40,774 nucleotides of DNA from the NCBI GenBank assembly GCA_018399715.1, contig JAGYNR010000009.1, positions 1 to 40,774 of the forward strand, in the 5' to 3' direction. Within the stretch, counting starts at the first letter, position 1. Each line of letters begins with the position of its first letter. Made by a program: the position numbers and the translations under genes. The notes below the pieces were generated by a model. That model saw nothing but the letters and a program-made list of their open reading frames with translations, searched no databases and was not told the DNA's origin. Of this stretch, positions 25,291-33,953 are shown one piece after another. The DNA is from Desulfobacterales bacterium. Lineage in GTDB: Bacteria; Desulfobacterota; Desulfobacteria; Desulfobacterales; SKZT01.

Positions 25291-26367
25291 ATGAATGATC
25301 GAACTGAAAACAACATTGTGGCCATCATTATGGCCGGCGGTGTGGGAACGCGTTTCTGGCCGCTTAGCACATTTGAAAAGCCCAAACAGTTTATACAATT
25401 ATTTGATGACCGAAGTTTGTTGCAGAAAAGTTATGACCGGATAGCGGGAATCGTTGCCAATGATCGTGTCATTGTTCTGACCAATACGAATTATGAAAAT
25501 TTAGTGGCCCAACAACTCCCGGAAATCCCTTTTCAGAACATCATCGGTGAACCTGAGCGAAAGGATACTGCAGCAGCCGTTTGTCTGGGAACCCTGATTG
25601 CTGCCAAACGGTTTGGCAATCCGACAATCATTGTATTAACAGCAGATCACTTGATAGAACCTGTTGACATCTTTCAGCAGACACTACTTTCAGCGGTTAA
25701 AGAAACCACTCAAAATAAGGCACTGTATACCTTTGGCATTAAACCCACCTATCCGGCGTCGGGTTACGGGTATTTAGAGTTAGGAGAAAAAATATTTCAA
25801 GACAACGGTATCGAACATTTTCAACTAAAGTCTTTTAAGGAAAAACCCGGCACTAAAACCGCCAGGCAGTATTTAGAATCCGGCAGGTATTTATGGAATT
25901 CAGGCATGTTTGTCTGGAGCGTTGACGCAATTTTAACTGAAATGAAATTAAATATTCCGAGCCACATTGAACATCTAAACAGAGCTGTTGAAAAATTCGG
26001 AACCACCAAATGGCCGGTAAGCTTGCAGAAAGAATTTAGTTTACTTGAAAAAATATCCATCGATTTTGCCGTTATGGAAAAAGCACGAGAGGTTCGATGT
26101 GTCGCCGGAGATTTTACATGGAAGGACATAGGAGGATGGCTGGCAATTCAGGACTTTTTGCCTTGCGATGACAATGGAAATTATGCCAAAGGATGCATCC
26201 ACTCATTAGACGCCAAAGACAATCTTGTGTTTTGTGATCAGTGTCAGGAGACACTGATCATGGTTGGCGTAAAGGATTTGGTTGTAGTGCGGGCCGGAAC
26301 AAAAACTCTGGTAGCCCACAAAGATCACCTGGAAGATGTAAAGCACGTTGTCGAATCCATGCTATAG
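25291..26367 (+). CDS. manC: Mannose-1-phosphate guanylyltransferase (GDP-mannose pyrophosphorylase)
   Basis: The protein has 358 residues. It forms GDP-mannose from GTP and mannose 1-phosphate. The nucleotide-binding signature MAGGVGTRFWPLS (14-26) with EKPKQF, the EPERKDTAAAV segment, LTADHLI, KEKPG and WNSGMFVW are all canonical. The chain ends after the short left-handed helix region (AKGCIHSLDAKDN), so it lacks the phosphomannose isomerase domain found in bifunctional AlgA/ManC. It follows the phosphomannomutase by 14 bp and converges with ydbL, only 25 bp separating their ends. The product would feed surface polysaccharide or lipopolysaccharide synthesis outside this window. Confidence 0.95.
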   Translation: MNDRTENNIVAIIMAGGVGTRFWPLSTFEKPKQFIQLFDDRSLLQKSYDRIAGIVANDRVIVLTNTNYENLVAQQLPEIPFQNIIGEPERKDTAAAVCLGTLIAAKRFGNPTIIVLTADHLIEPVDIFQQTLLSAVKETTQNKALYTFGIKPTYPASGYGYLELGEKIFQDNGIEHFQLKSFKEKPGTKTARQYLESGRYLWNSGMFVWSVDAILTEMKLNIPSHIEHLNRAVEKFGTTKWPVSLQKEFSLLEKISIDFAVMEKAREVRCVAGDFTWKDIGGWLAIQDFLPCDDNGNYAKGCIHSLDAKDNLVFCDQCQETLIMVGVKDLVVVRAGTKTLVAHKDHLEDVKHVVESML

Positions 26368-26392
26368 ATATTCAATGCTCACAACATTAACG

Positions 26393-26764
26393 TTATTTTT
26401 TATACCAGTTACCGTTTTCATCCTGAAGCCAATGGCCGGGACTGGCTAATCCTCTCAATTGAATCGCCCTGCGTTTTCCGACTTTTTCGGCACTCGTATT
26501 TTCTTTCTTGGCAATTGTTTCATATACGAGTTGCCGATCACGGTTTTCCGCCCTGATCAGATTTTCCTTTTTTTTCTTTGCTCCAACAAATTCAAGGTAT
26601 CCTCGGTTGTTTTCTCCGATAATACCCTCGTTTTTCAGTTCGATAATTTGCGGCAGTCGTTCCTTGAACCGTTCCTTTATACTTTGTGCAAAGCCGACCG
26701 ATGAGATCGACAAAAAAAGGACTGATATGATTATTGAGATGATAGACAAACATAGTTTATTCAT
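26393..26764 (-). CDS. ydbL: YdbL family periplasmic protein
   Basis: The protein has 123 residues from the ATG at 26764, which has AGGAGG seven bases upstream. The N-terminus is a signal peptide (MNKLCLSIISIIISVLFLS...GFAQ). The mature part has the DUF1318/YdbL pattern: RLPQIIELKNEGIIGENNRGYLE, then ENRDRQLVYETIAKK, ending GHWLQDENGNWYKK. In E. coli, ydbL sits behind ydbH and ynbE and its product is reported to act as a periplasmic helper for the YdbH-YnbE complex. The same three-gene order is present here, with 34 bp after the ynbE-like gene, which makes the assignment strong. A longer frame upstream to 26905 overlaps ynbE and lacks a signal sequence. Confidence 0.88.
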   Translation of the reverse strand: MNKLCLSIISIIISVLFLSISSVGFAQSIKERFKERLPQIIELKNEGIIGENNRGYLEFVGAKKKKENLIRAENRDRQLVYETIAKKENTSAEKVGKRRAIQLRGLASPGHWLQDENGNWYKK

Positions 26765-26798
26765 GTTAAATCCTCCTGGCAAATAAGAAACTGTTTTT

Positions 26799-27041
26799 TC
26801 ATAGGCTGTCAGTAGTTTCTGACGAGGTGTTATCCGGCGTTTTCGTATCGATTTTTTCGGCGACTTCGTCGATGTCCCCGAAGAAATCATCCAGTGCACG
26901 GTCAACCCGAATATTCACATCAATCGTGATATGAATCGGTTTTACCTCCACAGGTTCCAACTTAACATTATGCCGGGTTGCACAGCCTATCATGGAAATC
27001 ATCAAACCTGCTGATAATAATATCATAATTTTTTTTAACAT
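26799..27041 (-). CDS. ynbE: YnbE-like outer-membrane lipoprotein
   Basis: The protein has 80 residues. It begins with a lipoprotein signal (MLKKIMILLSAGLMISMIGC) with the acylated cysteine at position 20 in the lipobox MIGC. It then has VKLEPVEVKPIHITIDVNIRVD, which matches the short conserved YnbE core (E. coli PITINMNVKIEHEI). The tail after residue 60 is acidic and Thr/Ser-rich, making it somewhat longer than E. coli YnbE (61 residues). The ribosome site GGAGA lies five bases upstream. In E. coli YnbE is thought to add beta-strands to the end of YdbH and so complete a bridge to the outer membrane. It lies between ydbH and ydbL. Confidence 0.85.
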   Translation of the reverse strand: MLKKIMILLSAGLMISMIGCATRHNVKLEPVEVKPIHITIDVNIRVDRALDDFFGDIDEVAEKIDTKTPDNTSSETTDSL

Positions 27042-27090
27042 ACATTTCTCCGGTTTTTGGACATGTTATAAAAACGATCAAATATCCCAT

Positions 27091-29868
27091 TTACATGAGG
27101 TCCGAAAATCCCTTACCATATTTGAGCACTTCGTCTAGCGGCAGTTTAAAATTGACATTTAATCTTATTCCCTGGAAATTTGACCCTGGTTTATCGGGTC
27201 CGACACGCACAAACCCCCCGAATTCATGGTTAAAAACAAACGGCAAGGGTTTAACCGGTTTTCCATCTAACTCCAGGCCCAAATGAAGTATTTTATCTTT
27301 TGTATCAATATTGACCTTAGCCCATTTATAATCATAATGTTTCAGGGCTTCCCTGGCAAGATCAAGTTGGGAGAACTGGGGAGTTCCCTCAGGAACGCCG
27401 CTCATCAAAACATCGGTTCCAGTCAAACGGATCGTTCCCCCAACCCCGGGTGTTGAAAAAAGAAAACCATCATCAAACCGCAACTTTTTGTTATGATAGC
27501 TGATCGGGATTCTACCATTCACAGCTCCCTCACCCTGAGCTTTTATGCCTCCCAATTGTTCCAGAACCCTGGCCAAATTCAGCCGGTCACAATAAAGATT
27601 TAAGTTAATGTCATTTTCGTCAATAGCATACAGGCTGGAATTCGTGTCCACATTGCCACCGCACCATTGGAAATGACTTTTTTCCAGAAATAAGCGTTGG
27701 GGAGATTCCATCTGAAACACAATTTCGCCCTCCGTAACTTCCAGATTGCCCATCGAAGCTGAGCTGAATTCTATTTTTTGATGAGGTGCACTTTTCATTT
27801 TTAATAGATCAGGAATGAAAAAATCAAGATGAATACCGCTGATCGCCAGAGCAGGTTCTTTCAGGCGAAGATGTCCGTTAGACAGTTTAATTCGTGAGGT
27901 CATCATCGTTTCTGTGTCAGAATAAATCAGATTTCCTTTTGTTTCTAAATGGCCGTTTAAAGTCATTTCCGGCACATCCGAAACAAAACTGCCCAAATCC
28001 ATGGTTTCTGGGATCACATATTCCGGCATCTGGTAATCTATCCGGGTTTCGAGTCCATTTTCGTTCCACCCGGTATTACCGGAAAAATTTAGTATTAAAC
28101 CTTTAAGTAGCTTGCTGTTGAAATTTCCCTGAAATTTTACCCCCAGGTTATGTTGCCGGATATTACCTTCAAGACTGCCCCATATCATATTTTGATATTG
28201 AACGGTATCAATTTTAAAAAGACCTTTCGACGAGTTTTTTTCAATAGGAGGCCAAGATACAGGAATTTCAAAGTGTATCCCTTTCACAATGGCCAGATCA
28301 TCAGAAACTACCGCGTTTTTTAAACTGACCTGGGCATCGATACCTTTTTCCGGAATATTGATATTCTTTATCTCACCCGAAACAAAAACTTCGGGGATAT
28401 TAATTTTTGTCGATTCTACAGACATTTTCAAATCCGGTAATCGAAAAGAAAAGGCAACCGATGGATCGTCATTGGACTTCAATTTTTCTGGAACAGATTT
28501 TGTACTGGTTTTTCGTGCGGGTTTTTCCAGTTTAACTTCAACAAGCGGCATATTTACGGAAACAGGATCAGCTTTAAGTTGTATACGGGATATTTTTGTG
28601 GTCAATTGGCTACGGCCGGTCTTTATGTTGCCTTTTCCGCTAATGGTAAAATTCGGCACGACAGCTTCGAGATTAAAATCATTGGTTTTTATATGATACC
28701 AGGACGCCTTTTGGGGGGATACGTTTTTAGTTGAATTTTTGCTTTCCGCCTTAAACTGCCAGTGAATTTTATCTTGCAACCGTCCTGAAATTTCCCAGAG
28801 ACCGGTCATGGTTGGCATAATTTCTAGATTTGGTGCACCGTAGAAACCGGTTTCCATTTCTATAAAGGTTTTCATTCCTTCGGGTGTTATTGTTACATTT
28901 CCATTAACATCCAAAATATCGCAATTTGCAGGTGAAATAATTCGAAATCCGGAAGTTTTAAATTGCCAGGGCTCATTTTTATGATAGTTGATGTGAACAT
29001 CTAACATCTGGTCTTTGGAATCCGGACTTTTAATCGTTACAGCTTCATGAAATATCGACAAATCCTGAAATAAAAGGTTGATTTCAGTAGTTGAAACGCT
29101 AAATGGCAGTATATCCAACTTAGTATCTGCCAAAAAATCCAATTCTCCCCGGAAGGACAAATCAGATACTGGTATTATCCATGAGGGAAGACTTCCCAGT
29201 GAAAATTTTGAAGCTTTGGTTTTTAGTTTCGCAGATTTTTGTTGTATATCAAGATCTACCTCGACTTCAATTTTTTGGTCGAAAGGAAAAAATTGAGCCT
29301 TACAAAGAATTTGACGAAAATCAGTTGAACCGGGAATAATGGTAAGATCAAGAGGCAATCGAAACGTCTTGCCATTCCATTTTCCATTTAGCATGACGTT
29401 TTCTAAAACAATTGTTTGGATGCTTACCGGCAAATCATCTATTGCAGATCCTGATGTTTGTTTTTCCTTTTTTGGTTCTCCCAACAGCTTTTCCAGATCG
29501 AATCCGGGCAATAATAATCTTTCTCCAATGATTTCAAAACGAATCTGGATTCCACTCAACACAATTTTTTCCAACTGTCGGTGAAAAATTCCGGCAGGCG
29601 TGTAGTCAATCCGAACCGATGCAATTTCCAGTATGGGAGATGTATCATCGCCCTTTATGATCATTTTACCGAGATCCAAACCGGTCAAACCGATTCGACG
29701 AATATCCCATGAAAACGATTTGATTCCCGTCGCTTTAATTATCTCCGGAACCAGCCTTTTTTCCACATAAGAGGGGAGAAACGTTGTAGAGAAAATTATC
29801 AGGATCAGCGTGATCCCCATAAAGATAGCAAGAACGATAAGGAAAACATATTTTGACCGGGCTTTCAT
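27091..29868 (-). CDS. ydbH: YdbH-like AsmA-family inter-membrane lipid transport protein
   Basis: The protein has 925 residues. A single N-terminal membrane anchor (about residues 8-30) is followed by an AsmA-like start (FLPSYVEKRLVPEIIKATGIKS). A very long beta-strand-rich periplasmic region ends in GSNFQGIRLNVNFKLPLDEV, the C-terminal region (dicarboxylate-transport-named domain) of YdbH. In E. coli YdbH, TamB and YhdP are partly redundant in moving phospholipids from the inner to the outer membrane through a groove. The call rests on topology, size and the following ynbE and ydbL genes, not on one short motif. The start is the only in-frame ATG after a stop; AGGAGG is 17 bases upstream, further than usual. 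It is divergent from oleC. Confidence 0.85.
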   Translation of the reverse strand: MKARSKYVFLIVLAIFMGITLILIIFSTTFLPSYVEKRLVPEIIKATGIKSFSWDIRRIGLTGLDLGKMIIKGDDTSPILEIASVRIDYTPAGIFHRQLEKIVLSGIQIRFEIIGERLLLPGFDLEKLLGEPKKEKQTSGSAIDDLPVSIQTIVLENVMLNGKWNGKTFRLPLDLTIIPGSTDFRQILCKAQFFPFDQKIEVEVDLDIQQKSAKLKTKASKFSLGSLPSWIIPVSDLSFRGELDFLADTKLDILPFSVSTTEINLLFQDLSIFHEAVTIKSPDSKDQMLDVHINYHKNEPWQFKTSGFRIISPANCDILDVNGNVTITPEGMKTFIEMETGFYGAPNLEIMPTMTGLWEISGRLQDKIHWQFKAESKNSTKNVSPQKASWYHIKTNDFNLEAVVPNFTISGKGNIKTGRSQLTTKISRIQLKADPVSVNMPLVEVKLEKPARKTSTKSVPEKLKSNDDPSVAFSFRLPDLKMSVESTKINIPEVFVSGEIKNINIPEKGIDAQVSLKNAVVSDDLAIVKGIHFEIPVSWPPIEKNSSKGLFKIDTVQYQNMIWGSLEGNIRQHNLGVKFQGNFNSKLLKGLILNFSGNTGWNENGLETRIDYQMPEYVIPETMDLGSFVSDVPEMTLNGHLETKGNLIYSDTETMMTSRIKLSNGHLRLKEPALAISGIHLDFFIPDLLKMKSAPHQKIEFSSASMGNLEVTEGEIVFQMESPQRLFLEKSHFQWCGGNVDTNSSLYAIDENDINLNLYCDRLNLARVLEQLGGIKAQGEGAVNGRIPISYHNKKLRFDDGFLFSTPGVGGTIRLTGTDVLMSGVPEGTPQFSQLDLAREALKHYDYKWAKVNIDTKDKILHLGLELDGKPVKPLPFVFNHEFGGFVRVGPDKPGSNFQGIRLNVNFKLPLDEVLKYGKGFSDLM

Positions 29869-29997
29869 TCGCGATTAAACAATATCCTCCTATCCGGGTC
29901 AAATTTTTACGTTTTTACGCAATATTCAAGTTTTTTCTTCCATCTTTGAGCTTCCAATTTAGTATATTCTCCGCAGATTTTTTATGCAAGCGGAGTT

Positions 29998-30185
29998 ATA
30001 ACTAGACAGCAATTCGAATTTTGACTCACATATCAAGATCCAATGATGGACATTAATAATCGCTATCGCTATCGAATATCTTGCCTTTGAGCTGTATTCG
30101 ATTTCGATCCCGACTCCGATCCCGATAGCGATAGCGAATCCACCATTTCATGTGATTGTCATAATTAGAATTGCTAATAAATAGA
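29998..30185. mobile_element. 170-bp MITE-like element, copy B (uninterrupted)
   Basis: The element spans 30007-30176, with 9-bp direct repeats at 29998-30006 (ATAACTAGA) and 30177-30185 (ATAAATAGA), one mismatch. The terminal inverted repeats are CAGCAATTCGAATTTTGAC on the left and the inverse of GTCATAATTAGAATTGCT on the right, with 16 of 18 inner positions matching. The body aligns with copy A along its length, with differences in the number and placement of GATNNC hexamers in the two arms. It occupies much of the 399-bp gap between ydbH and oleC. No open frame of note. Confidence 0.8.
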
Positions 30186-30267
30186 GAAAACAATACCAAA
30201 CCAAAGAGCATTTCGAAATGATAATTATGTATTGATTACATTCCCATGGTAATGATATGAAAAGCTT

Positions 30268-31968
30268 ATGTTAAATACTGAAAAAAATCTGCCGGAGCAA
30301 ATTGAGAAACAAGCTACCGTTAATGTATCACGTTTTCTGTCACATCAGGCCCAAAAAAATCCGGATTTACGGGCAGTGATTTATCCGTCGGGTCGGGATT
30401 CAAACAGCCGAAATGTTTATAAGCATTTGACTTTCCGGCAACTGGAACAAGAATCTGACATGCTGGCACATGGTCTTGTTAAGGCAGGGATATCCCGTGG
30501 TGTCAGAACGGTACTCATGGTAAACCCAAGCCCTGAATTTTTTATCCTTACGTTTGCACTATTTAAAGCAGGAGCTGTCCCGGTAGTGGTAGATCCCGGT
30601 ATGGGGGTTCATCGAATGCTGTTATGTTTGGAGGAAAGTAAGCCACAAGCCTTTATTGGAATTTCTAAAGCTCATGTGTTGAGAATGTTTTGGTCAAAAT
30701 ATTTCAAAACCGTTAAAATTTCTGTTACGGTAGGAAAACGATGGTTCTGGAGAGGATACACCCTTGGACAGCTTCGCCAAACACCCTGGACGCCTTTTCC
30801 TGCATCTTCTGGTCGTCGAGATGAGCCGGCAGCCATACTATTTACTACCGGCAGCACCGGTCCCGCCAAAGGCGCCGTATATACTCATGGAAATTTCGAT
30901 GCCCAGATTCATCAGATTCAGAGCCATTTCCAAATAAGTCCCGGCGAAATAGATCTGCCGACATTTCCCCTTTTTGCGTTATTTGATCCCGCTTTGGGGA
31001 TGACGGCTGTCATTCCGGATATGGACCCAACTAAGCCGGCCATGGTCGATCCCCGCCATATTATCGAACCGATCATGGATCACCAGGTGACCAATATGTT
31101 TGGATCACCTGCGCTGTTAAACCGGGTGGGACGTTTCGGAAAATCAAACAATATTAAACTGCCTTCACTAAAACGGGTGGTTTCCGCCGGTGCCCCGGTT
31201 TCTCCGGCAAATATCGAACAATTTTCAGCCCTTCTGTCCGAAAATGTTGAAATTCATACGCCTTACGGAGCCACCGAAGCGATGCCGGTAGCATCTATTG
31301 CCAGTTATGAGATTTTGAATGAAACCCGAAAACTCAGCGACCAGGGATTCGGGATCTGCATCGGTAAGCCTCTGGAGCACATAAAAATGCAACTGATCCG
31401 GGTCACAGACGAGCCAATCGACAATTGGTCCGATGATCTGGTTGTGCCGAAAGGAGAGGTAGGAGAGATTACAGTCAGTGGCGATCTGGTTACAAAACAA
31501 TATTTCCAGCGGCCGGAAGCCGATGCCATAGCGAAAATGCGCGATGATGAATCAATCTGGCATCGAATGGGAGATTTAGGGTGGATGGACAAACGGGGCC
31601 GGGTATGGTTTTGCGGACGGAAAAACCATCGGGTGATTACCAGAAACGATACATTGTACACGATTCCATGTGAAGCCATATTCAACAAACATCCTCTTGT
31701 TTACCGAAGTGCACTGGTAGGTGTGGGCACACCACCCAATCAGACGCCTGTCATTATTATCGAACCGGAAAAATGCTTTCAGGAAAAAGACAAGAAACAA
31801 CTGATTCGGGAACTGTTAGTGCTGGCTGCTGAAAATCCTTTAACAGAACAGATATTTACAATTTTGTTCAAAAAAGAGTTGCCTGTGGACATTCGCCACA
31901 ACTCAAAAATTTTCAGAGAAAAGCTGGCTGTCTGGGCTGCTGAAAAAGTTACTGGGAAAACCGGATGA
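30268..31968 (+). CDS. oleC: OleC-like AMP-dependent ligase (beta-lactone synthetase)
   Basis: The protein has 566 residues in the ANL adenylating superfamily. The phosphate-binding loop is FTTGSTGPAKGAVYTH, the A5-type motif is YGATEAMP, and the hinge region carries MGDLGWMDKRGRVWFCGRK. Segments DLPTFPLFALFDPALGMT and PDMDPTKPAMVDP are characteristic of OleC. In OleABCD hydrocarbon biosynthesis, OleC converts a beta-hydroxy acid to a cis beta-lactone using ATP. Its stop overlaps the oleD start (ATGA), the expected partner. OleA and OleB are not in the window. No good ribosome site precedes the ATG at 30268. Other ANL ligases are possible, but the OleD partner supports OleC. Confidence 0.85.
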   Translation: MLNTEKNLPEQIEKQATVNVSRFLSHQAQKNPDLRAVIYPSGRDSNSRNVYKHLTFRQLEQESDMLAHGLVKAGISRGVRTVLMVNPSPEFFILTFALFKAGAVPVVVDPGMGVHRMLLCLEESKPQAFIGISKAHVLRMFWSKYFKTVKISVTVGKRWFWRGYTLGQLRQTPWTPFPASSGRRDEPAAILFTTGSTGPAKGAVYTHGNFDAQIHQIQSHFQISPGEIDLPTFPLFALFDPALGMTAVIPDMDPTKPAMVDPRHIIEPIMDHQVTNMFGSPALLNRVGRFGKSNNIKLPSLKRVVSAGAPVSPANIEQFSALLSENVEIHTPYGATEAMPVASIASYEILNETRKLSDQGFGICIGKPLEHIKMQLIRVTDEPIDNWSDDLVVPKGEVGEITVSGDLVTKQYFQRPEADAIAKMRDDESIWHRMGDLGWMDKRGRVWFCGRKNHRVITRNDTLYTIPCEAIFNKHPLVYRSALVGVGTPPNQTPVIIIEPEKCFQEKDKKQLIRELLVLAAENPLTEQIFTILFKKELPVDIRHNSKIFREKLAVWAAEKVTGKTG

Positions 31969-32966
31969 AAAATGAAGGAAAAAGAATTCTTGTCACCGGG
32001 GGTGGGGGGTTTCTAGGGAAAGCGGTTGTGGATCGTTGTCTCAGGAGAAAAGACAGGGTCACCAGTTTTTCTAGAAAATTTCATGACAACCTGAAGACCT
32101 CGGGTGTTACCCAGATACAGGGTGATATTGCTGATTTTCCCGTAGTGGAACAGGCCTGCCGCGGCATGGAAATTGTTTTTCACATTGCTGCAATAGCCGG
32201 AATCTGGGCAAAATATGAAAAATTCTATCAGACCAATTTTATTGGAACCCGTAATATTATTGAAGCCTGCATTCAAAATCAGGTGCCTTATTTAGTGTAT
32301 ACCAGCTCTCCTAGTGTGATCTTTACCGGCAGTGACATGATGGGAGTGGATGAATCAGTTCCTTACACCAAGCAATTTTCTGCTTACTATCCGAAAACCA
32401 AGGCCATGGCCGAAAAAGCTGTCAGAGCTGCCGGTGAAGCAGAGTCAGGGCTAAAAACCATTATTTTAAGGCCGCATCTTATCTGGGGACCCCGGGATAA
32501 TCATCTGGTTCCCGGAATACTGTCTCGGGGTAAACACCTGGCGCGAATAGGAAATGGTAACAATCTGGTAGACACCATCTATATTGATAATGCGGCGGAT
32601 GCTCACCTTCTGGCGGCAGATTGTCTTCGCCGAAATCCAGAACTATCCGGCAGGATTTATTTTATCAGTCAGGATGACCCTGTTCCTTTGTGGGATATGG
32701 TGGATGCGATTCTGGAAGCTGGCGGATTGCCACCGGTCAACAAATCCATATCCCCAGGCATCGCCCGCTTGATAGGTTCCTGTTTCGAAAGGATCTATTC
32801 CGCCCTGAACATCAAAAAAGAACCGCCCATGACCCGTTTTCTGGCAGAAGAACTGTCTACATCCCATTGGTTTGATATCACCGCAGCAAAAAAGGATCTG
32901 GGATATTTTCCGGCTGTATCGACTAAAGAGGGACTTCGCCGACTAAGATCCTATCTGCAAAGATGA
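31965..32966 (+). CDS. oleD: OleD-like 2-alkyl-3-oxoalkanoate reductase
   Basis: The protein has 333 residues, an extended short-chain dehydrogenase. The NAD(P)-binding glycine motif is TGGGGFLG (11-18) and the catalytic pair YPKTK is at 142-146, with SSPSV upstream as the serine position. In the Ole pathway OleD reduces the 2-alkyl-3-ketoacid made by OleA to the beta-hydroxy acid, the substrate of OleC. The coding sequence starts inside the oleC stop codon (ATGA overlap), so the two are translationally coupled. 3-beta-hydroxysteroid dehydrogenase-like enzymes have the same fold; the coupling to oleC makes OleD the best call. Confidence 0.87.
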   Translation: MKNEGKRILVTGGGGFLGKAVVDRCLRRKDRVTSFSRKFHDNLKTSGVTQIQGDIADFPVVEQACRGMEIVFHIAAIAGIWAKYEKFYQTNFIGTRNIIEACIQNQVPYLVYTSSPSVIFTGSDMMGVDESVPYTKQFSAYYPKTKAMAEKAVRAAGEAESGLKTIILRPHLIWGPRDNHLVPGILSRGKHLARIGNGNNLVDTIYIDNAADAHLLAADCLRRNPELSGRIYFISQDDPVPLWDMVDAILEAGGLPPVNKSISPGIARLIGSCFERIYSALNIKKEPPMTRFLAEELSTSHWFDITAAKKDLGYFPAVSTKEGLRRLRSYLQR

Positions 32967-33024
32967 TTTTTTAAGCCGACAGGATAAACGTTTCCAACAA
33001 ACGGCCTGATTTTAAATCCATTGC

Positions 33025-33558
33025 ATGTCAGAAAATGGTGGAAATTCTTCTATGATAAAAAAGAAACGTGTGCTGGCTGGTGTCATTATTGTTGCTGCCG
33101 TTGCGGCTTTTATCCTGTTTTTTGTGATAACAAGCGAAGAAGATAAAATCAAACGTCAATTCAAGCACCTTTCTGAAATCGGTAGCCGGCAATCAGGCGA
33201 GAATCCGGTTTTTCTGGCATCCCGGGTGTTACACATTAAAAAATTGTTCGCTAAGGAGTGTTATATAAATTTTCCAGCTCATTCTATTTCTAAAAATTAC
33301 ACTCGCCAAGAGATTGTTTCTTCAACATTTAACGTGCTGTCCCGATATGACACCTTAAAATCAGATTTTGATGATTTGATTGTTTTTATTTCGGATTCAA
33401 CTGCACAAGCTGTTTTGACTGTGAAATTAACCGGCACACTTTTATCAGGAGCGTATGTTGAAGATATTTACGAGGTTGACTGCATGTTGATGAAAAATGA
33501 TGGGAAATGGCTTTTTTCAAGAATCGAGATAGCCGATGTACTGATGGGTGGAAGATAA
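33025..33558 (+). CDS. Membrane-anchored small protein with NTF2-like periplasmic domain
   Basis: The protein has 177 residues from the ATG at 33025; a second start at 33052 (MIKKKRVLAG) would also leave a complete anchor. One N-terminal membrane segment (VLAGVIIVAAVAAFILFFVI) is followed by about 140 soluble residues. Their alternating strands and helices (ARVLHIKKLF, AQAVLTVKLTGTL, YEVDCMLMKNDGKWLFSRIEI) resemble NTF2/SnoaL-type folds. The sequence is unfamiliar beyond that. It is 58 bp after oleD in the same direction and may be part of that operon. It ends 38 bp from the convergent small helical gene. Confidence 0.75.
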   Translation: MSENGGNSSMIKKKRVLAGVIIVAAVAAFILFFVITSEEDKIKRQFKHLSEIGSRQSGENPVFLASRVLHIKKLFAKECYINFPAHSISKNYTRQEIVSSTFNVLSRYDTLKSDFDDLIVFISDSTAQAVLTVKLTGTLLSGAYVEDIYEVDCMLMKNDGKWLFSRIEIADVLMGGR

Positions 33559-33596
33559 TTTTTATCGTATCGGTTCATGATATAATTTAACTTTGG

Positions 33597-33917
33597 CTAT
33601 GAAAGAATTTCATCGACCTTACGATCGATCTCTTTAATTTTTTCCACTAACTGATTCTTTCCGTTTTTTTTTGCCTCTTTGAGCTCACTACCCCAGTGTT
33701 GAAGCATAAATGAATCGATTTTTCTGACGGTGTTATGTTTTGCCCATTCTGTCCCGATTTTTTCTCCCAAATTAGCCAGCAGCCGTTTCATTTCAGGTTT
33801 TTCCTGCTCGGGAATTACCGCCAGTATTTCTTTCATCCGCGATTCCCAACCTTTAATTAAGAAATTGCCCTTTAAAAATTTTTGATAATTTTGTGCTTCC
33901 TCAGGATTCATCACCAT
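33597..33917 (-). CDS. Small helical protein of unknown function
   Basis: The protein has 106 residues, highly charged and helical throughout, with no cysteines, membrane segment or signal. Features include PEEAQNYQKFLKGNFLIKGWESRM and a C-terminal coiled-coil-like stretch (ELKEAKKNGKNQLVEKIKEID). GGGAG lies 12 bases before the first ATG; the third residue is also Met and may be the true start. It follows the HD-domain gene by 36 bp on the same strand, so the two may be co-transcribed. No family recognised. Confidence 0.65.
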   Translation of the reverse strand: MVMNPEEAQNYQKFLKGNFLIKGWESRMKEILAVIPEQEKPEMKRLLANLGEKIGTEWAKHNTVRKIDSFMLQHWGSELKEAKKNGKNQLVEKIKEIDRKVDEILS

Positions 33918-33953
33918 CTTATTTTTATACTCCCTGTTTGTTGAATGAAAAAA

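Noticed and set aside
30232-30259. Possible oleC promoter (TTGATT, 18 bp, TATGAA)
   Set aside because: The -10 would be only eight bases from the start codon, so it would give a leaderless message. The match is too weak to call.
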